From positions 67,821 to 131,820 of the forward strand of contig CAZSYM010000001.1 in assembly GCA_964611145.1 (NCBI GenBank): a DNA stretch of 64,000 nt, read 5' to 3'. A program made the translations under genes and the position numbers. Each line of letters begins with the position of its first letter. Position 1 is the first letter of the stretch. The DNA is from WFQV01 sp964611145 (GTDB lineage: Bacteria; Bacteroidota; Ignavibacteria; Ignavibacteriales; Melioribacteraceae). The notes beneath the pieces are model-generated. The model worked only from the letters and a program-made list of their open reading frames with translations. It ran no database searches and was not told the DNA's origin. Below are positions 60,901 through 64,000 of this stretch, one piece after another.

Positions 60901-61315
60901 AATACAATTTAGCATGATTGGGATTGAGTGTTTTTCTGATTATTAAACGGTTATTCTCCAGTAAATCAATGAAAAATTCAATTTGATTGTAGAACATTTC
61001 GTTATCCATTTCCGGATTATTTATCGCATAACCGAGAGATTTAATAAATCGTGTAAATTGCTCTTCCCTGCTTAGCGCATCATCCTTGTTTTCAACTTCT
61101 ATAATGCTGGAAAGATATTTGTCAACCTGAAGCCCGACAAGAACTTTAAGCGTTACATCTTCGTTGTTTTTAAGCGCTTCATAAACTTCTTGCCAGCCGG
61201 AGAAATAAAAGAAACCGACGAGGAATTTCAGCTCTTTACTTGCTCCGATAAGATTTCCCAATCTGTCTTTAAGAGAACTTGTCGCTTCGTTATTTGTTAT
61301 AAAATTATTGCTCAT
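57941..61315 (-). CDS. PLD-domain plus SNF2-type helicase fusion
   Basis: A 1,124-residue protein joining a phospholipase-D-like nuclease module to a superfamily 2 ATPase. The PLD part has a single HKD half-site: His134 and Lys136 in 'NHAKLYLF' and Asn162 in 'TGSSNLTKAGLRG'. The helicase part has Walker A 'VVGLGKS' (Lys291), 'VDEAHRFRN' (364-367 is DEAH) and 'LTATPFNN', then a C-terminal RecA domain with 'FTEYADTVAHL', 'LSEGVNLN' and 'QRVGRINRIG' (near 830). An alpha-helical tail follows. The family includes proteins annotated as phage-defence helicases. It lies in an AT-rich block with PIN and ImmA-like genes, 44 bases downstream of the PIN gene. Nuclease or translocase action on foreign DNA is inferred. 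Confidence 0.88.
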   Translation of the reverse strand: MSNNFITNNEATSSLKDRLGNLIGASKELKFLVGFFYFSGWQEVYEALKNNEDVTLKVLVGLQVDKYLSSIIEVENKDDALSREEQFTRFIKSLGYAINNPEMDNEMFYNQIEFFIDLLENNRLIIRKTLNPNHAKLYLFKLIEKNQNIFNIPGVFITGSSNLTKAGLRGQEEFNVEIKDYGFEAAEEYFDNLWETSIPLTEMSQGKKTILDFLTNRTQTASITPYEAYAYVLKTYLSLYENKRTNLYLGRILEENGFEKFKYQIDAVNQALNILEEHNGVIIADVVGLGKSVIASLIANQLGKRGLILAPPGLIGDKLQGTGWYEYWNKFNLHNWDIESTGNIEKVAESVQENKLAYEVVIVDEAHRFRNQDTSAYEALADICRGKKVILLTATPFNNSPADIFSLLKLFIVPGQSSITLEADLEGRFRAYNYRFRKLAYILKNHNSQNDKKEEKAKRFYIELFGEQPPIDISKVKKDVSRIANNIKNVISPVVIRRNRLDLKKDYEYSKEIQNLSEVKDPVELFYKLSKEQSEFYDKIIKTYFVENGVFKGAIYRPFEYENELKDEKEKETNKTFQQQRNLYDFMRRLLVKRFESSFGAFEKSIERFLRTHKMVKSFIEQSNKYILDRKVIDSIYQKDEDNAEDFTLKAIEEALEKFKRNAEGKTSPKHTKIYDVKKFKYRKKFLDDIENDINLFQQIISEIKTLNLIDNDPKRTEVLRNVKRILSEEHTPKRKVIIFTEYADTVAHLKDYFEKNLGRVLISDGVITKDFARKLSENFDAKYNNQKDDYDVLITTDKLSEGVNLNRAGAIINYDIPWNPTRVIQRVGRINRIGTKVFDELFIYNLFPTEKGARQVKIREIAEQKMFLIHNALGEDAKILAPDEVPTASGLFKKININPEEEEDLNIVTIVRNEFNEIRESHPEVIERINQLPNRTKTAKLFDENNIVVFRRKGMALFSLIARSEGKKIKIEEKPFEELLDFVKCPYDENKLPLSKRFWTAYEKLKDYKPQYRSMSSEISIEKKALNSLHSLLERESAELSQENIAFIGTLLKDIKRYKTLSTNTLRSLILPEETGNNDPYKQLIKNIEDLRKRIGSDYLDLILKRVSNIESDIIIAVENRSK

Positions 61316-61359
61316 TAAATCTTTTAGCGCCTATTTGTTTCTTGTAAATAAAACTGATT

Positions 61360-61872
61360 TCATTTAAACTGAAAATTCAACTCTCTCAACAATACAAATG
61401 TATCAATATATCTGACACCGAAATCTTCGCAAACATTCGGTATCGGAATCTTCTTTTTTATTGTTCTATCCAAAACCTCGTGTGTAACTATCACGTAACC
61501 CCTTGCCATAGCGGTGGCAATAATCCACGCATCGGCATTTTCTACAATTGCAAAATCTTCAATTGCATTTATTGAATATTGAGTCTGCTCATTCGCCCAA
61601 ATCATTAATCTGCCGTAATTGGATACAACATCACTATCGTCTTTCGTATTTATAAAAGCAAAGCCGAAATTTTCCTCAGCCCATTTCGCTAAGTCGTCCT
61701 TTCCCTTTTTTAATTCATCAAAGACACGATCAATGCTAATCACTTTTCCCGCTTTTGCTTCTCTAACGAGAAATTCCCAAAAACTCGGGGCAATGTCAAA
61801 CGAATAATAACGCCGATACGCTTCTATAAAGACATTTGCGTCGAGAATATATTTTGAAGCAACGTCGCTCAT
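61360..61872 (-). CDS. DUF4411-type PIN-domain protein, probable toxin nuclease
   Basis: A 170-residue PIN-fold protein resembling the DUF4411 family: 'YILDANVFIEAYRRYYSFDIAP' (in parts) opens it, with metal-binding Asp11. 'SIDRVFDELKKG' contributes Glu53, and 'ENADAWIIATAMARGYVIVTHE' (in parts) contributes Asp114 and Glu132. PIN proteins are metal-dependent ribonucleases and often toxins. Its ATG shares one base with the TAA of the ImmA-like gene (TAATG), so the pair is translationally coupled, in the order regulator first, nuclease second that is typical for such pairs. Confidence 0.87.
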   Translation of the reverse strand: MSDVASKYILDANVFIEAYRRYYSFDIAPSFWEFLVREAKAGKVISIDRVFDELKKGKDDLAKWAEENFGFAFINTKDDSDVVSNYGRLMIWANEQTQYSINAIEDFAIVENADAWIIATAMARGYVIVTHEVLDRTIKKKIPIPNVCEDFGVRYIDTFVLLRELNFQFK

Positions 61873-63014
61873 TATGGGTTATAAAACTTATTTTCAAATT
61901 CAGTGAATGTGCGGGAAGATAAGCCGGTCAGTTTATAAGCGTCCCTATAAAGTAAATCGCCTTTTTTTGTAGCGGTTATAACAATATTGGCAAATCGTTT
62001 CCCAATTCGTAACGGTTGAGTGTTATAATAGTCTCCGCCCTTTTTACGCTTTCTTTCATTCGGAATTTTTTTAATATAATCATTATAAAACTCAAAAAAA
62101 CTATCTTTGTTAATCAAACCCAAATCAAGCAAACGTCGAGCGGCAACAAGCTCGCTTACTTTAAAAACTCGGGCGATTTCTTGAAAGTAATCATCGGACT
62201 TTCTGAAAATATCCCATCTATCCATAAGCTCTTTTTCGGGCAATAAAAATTCGGCGGCTATTTTATTGCAAAGAATTTCCTTTTTGTTCTCGGCGGGCAA
62301 CATTTGGCGCAAATCAAAAATAGCACTACTTCCTATCCAAACATGTGCGAGTTCGTGCGCGAATGTAAATAGCTGCGCGGCTTTAAAATCGCTGCCATTT
62401 ATAAAAAGAAACGGTGCGTAATTATCTATAAGCGCAAAGCCCCTAAACTCCTTGTAATCGAGCTTTCGGTGTGTGTTGTTGCCAACAATTCCGTTTCTGA
62501 TAACGTTTATTCCTATTGCTTCCGCTTTATCTATTAAATAATTTAATGCTTCCTCCCAATTATGTAGAGAGCTTGCCCAAAAATTGTCTAACTTCAATTC
62601 CTCTTTTATTTTTTGTGCGACGATAATGTAATCTGCATTTTCGTTCTCGGAATTAACAAACCGGAGTTCATCTGCGCCGTTAATAATTAAATAATCTCTT
62701 AGCCATTCTTTCCTTCTCTCAATTATTTTTACAGTATCTATAAGCTCGGGGGAAAATTTGTGGGGACGCTCTTCCCGCAATGTTCTGAAATAAGGAATTG
62801 TCAAAGCAATTTCCGGCTCCTTCTCCAAGAAAAAATATCCGAAAGGTATTTTAGTCGCTTTGGCAAATTGTTCCAATTGTCTTACGGTTGGAAAGTCTTC
62901 TTTATTAAGCCATTTACTTAGTTTTGGAAATTTGGCCGTTAATTCCGTCCCTTTTGCGGAATAGTTTAACGCCCATTCCAAAATGTCGGTATTTATGTTG
63001 GTTAGCTTTAACAT
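61872..63014 (-). CDS. XRE-like / ImmA-IrrE metallopeptidase family protein
   Basis: A 380-residue protein with an N-terminal degenerate helix-turn-helix region (about 1-60, 'PTVRQLEQFAKATKIPFGYFF' in parts) and a C-terminal ImmA/IrrE (M78, COG2856) metallopeptidase domain. The zinc motif is 'FAHELAH' (His220, Glu221, His224), with Glu255 in 'NKIAAEFLLP' as the likely third ligand. Such proteins cleave repressors in mobile elements or act as antitoxin-like regulators next to PIN genes. It is the upstream partner of the DUF4411 gene with a one-base overlap. A TATCTTTG box lies 24 bases upstream of the start. Confidence 0.88.
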   Translation of the reverse strand: MLKLTNINTDILEWALNYSAKGTELTAKFPKLSKWLNKEDFPTVRQLEQFAKATKIPFGYFFLEKEPEIALTIPYFRTLREERPHKFSPELIDTVKIIERRKEWLRDYLIINGADELRFVNSENENADYIIVAQKIKEELKLDNFWASSLHNWEEALNYLIDKAEAIGINVIRNGIVGNNTHRKLDYKEFRGFALIDNYAPFLFINGSDFKAAQLFTFAHELAHVWIGSSAIFDLRQMLPAENKKEILCNKIAAEFLLPEKELMDRWDIFRKSDDYFQEIARVFKVSELVAARRLLDLGLINKDSFFEFYNDYIKKIPNERKRKKGGDYYNTQPLRIGKRFANIVITATKKGDLLYRDAYKLTGLSSRTFTEFENKFYNP

Positions 63015-63037
63015 TGGATTTTTATTTTTTATTAAGC

Positions 63038-63045
63038 CAAAGATA
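63038..63045 (-). promoter_or_regulatory. Possible -7 box of the ImmA-like/PIN pair
   Basis: TATCTTTG on the minus strand matches TAnnTTTG; the predicted start would leave a leader of about 17 bases. The -33 element is not clear. Confidence 0.35.
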
Positions 63046-63169
63046 AAGATTTTTTCGATTCGAATTTTTAAAGAGAATAAGTTAAAACAACAAACATTAT
63101 TACTATTTATGTAGTTAAGAAACTCACGCCTATGCTATTTATTTTAACATAATTCTTTTTTATCAAGAA

Positions 63170-63997
63170 TTAAATTATTAAATATTTCTGCATTCTTTCG
63201 TCGCTATACAAATATCCGTCGTAAGAGAGTTCCTCGTTTTGGTTTATTCTGTTTTCGTTAAACAATGAAAGTTGTTCGAAAAACGACTTATAATGTTTAG
63301 GGGAAATAGTAAGTTCCGCAAAATCATTAAGAATGTTTTGTTGAGTTTCTATAAATACATCAAAAAATGGATTCGGAATATTTCTTTCTCCGTTTTTTAG
63401 GGCTTCTAATATTTCAAAGTCAAACCGGCTATCGTATTCTCTTGCTTCTTCATAAAGCTCATTAAAAATTTCCTCTTTTTCCCAAGACCGAATGTTTAAG
63501 AAAGTTATCATTGCAAATAGCTGTTCGTTGCCGAGATGTTTTCTTTTGATATTCTCTTTGCTATGGTTTACGATATGTTCAACAAAAGTATATCCATCTA
63601 TTAAGCGCTTCGGGTCAAATTTATCATCCAATAGATGTAATAAAAAAGTAGAAAAACTCATTCTGTTGGCATGTGAATGATGCGATAAGAAGCCGAGCAT
63701 AGCCGATAAATATTTTTCTACATTTTCTATCTTGTTTTTCAAGCAGATTTGTAAAATTATTAGCGCGGCAAATTGATAAACGAAATGCTCAATATTTAAA
63801 TTGTCATTGAGAATTTTTGTAAAAAGTTGATCTATTCTTTGCGCAGTAAGTTCGGGAAAATCCGTGTAAAAACATGCGTTAAATAAGAGTTTCTGTTCAC
63901 AAGTAAATAATTTGGCGTCGTATTGCCCTCGCTCATAATAATTTCTTAACTCGTCAACCTTGGTGTTTAGGTAATATGTAAGAATTGGGTTTGACAT
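63170..63997 (-). CDS. Unrecognised helical protein at the window edge
   Basis: A 275-residue protein from ATG 63997, complete within the window as read. I do not recognise a family. It is predicted almost all alpha-helical, with aromatic and Leu-rich segments ('HFVYQFAALIILQICLKNK', 'SFSTFLLHLLDDKFDPKRL') but no membrane helix or signal peptide. No catalytic motif is visible. Its base composition is AT-rich like the neighbouring PIN and helicase genes. It lies 155 bases upstream of the ImmA-like gene on the same strand and may belong to an operon extending beyond the window. Confidence 0.65.
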   Translation of the reverse strand: MSNPILTYYLNTKVDELRNYYERGQYDAKLFTCEQKLLFNACFYTDFPELTAQRIDQLFTKILNDNLNIEHFVYQFAALIILQICLKNKIENVEKYLSAMLGFLSHHSHANRMSFSTFLLHLLDDKFDPKRLIDGYTFVEHIVNHSKENIKRKHLGNEQLFAMITFLNIRSWEKEEIFNELYEEAREYDSRFDFEILEALKNGERNIPNPFFDVFIETQQNILNDFAELTISPKHYKSFFEQLSLFNENRINQNEELSYDGYLYSDERMQKYLII

Positions 63998-64000
63998 TTA

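Noticed and set aside
63151..63171. Seven-base inverted repeat AATTCTT / AAGAATT after the last gene's stop
   Set aside because: It is made almost only of A and T, so the predicted stem is weak and likely to arise by chance.

Overview
The window is ordinary bacterial chromosome, densely packed, with about fifty genes. It most likely comes from the FCB group, near Bacteroidota/Ignavibacteriota. Two secreted peptidases end in type IX secretion (T9SS) sorting domains of the 'NYPNPF' kind. Several intergenic gaps carry a Bacteroidota-type promoter (TTTG, about 19-21 bases, TAnnTTTG). Many genes nevertheless have clear Shine-Dalgarno sequences, which fits Ignavibacteriota-like relatives better than classical Bacteroidia. 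This placement is inferred from gene content and motifs only. I see no rRNA, tRNA, CRISPR array or insertion sequence.

Layout. 1-14 kb: the tail of a histidine kinase; a translationally coupled trio (Lon-family protease, pyruvate kinase, AmmeMemoRadiSam-type radical SAM enzyme); then lysA, a secreted S9 peptidase, DUF1232, Nudix and LytM genes; facing them is an MltF-like lytic transglycosylase; then an amidohydrolase lipoprotein and a CBS-domain protein. 14-17 kb (minus strand): PspC, a TrpF homologue that lacks its catalytic Cys, a methyltransferase, a rhomboid protease and an SRPBCC protein. 17-25 kb (minus): M1 aminopeptidase, OPT oligopeptide transporter, a tripeptidyl-peptidase-II-like S8 protease and a membrane protein. 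25-31 kb (minus): fructose-1,6-bisphosphatase, then a C45 Ntn-hydrolase coupled to a heterodimeric ABC exporter. 31-40 kb: serS, leuS, DUF2279, recN and an M14 carboxypeptidase. 40-49 kb (mostly plus): TPM protein, metallophosphoesterase, lgt, an rRNA/tRNA m5C methyltransferase, a sugar nucleotidyltransferase, a TPR protein and aroE. 49-54 kb (minus): murQ, rsmG, mnmG and mnmE. Two parS-like palindromes lie between mnmG and mnmE, which suggests a location near the replication origin. 54-58 kb: DUF1648, dGTPase and pruA.

The last 6 kb (57.9-64 kb) differ in character: visibly more AT-rich, all on the minus strand, and encoding a PLD-SNF2 helicase fusion, a DUF4411-type PIN ribonuclease, an XRE/ImmA-like metalloprotease and an unrecognised helical protein. 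This resembles a defence or toxin-antitoxin island and runs to the window edge.

Together the secreted peptidases (S9, M1, S8, M14), the OPT importer and P5C dehydrogenase suggest a heterotroph that feeds on peptides and amino acids. Fructose-1,6-bisphosphatase would support gluconeogenesis.
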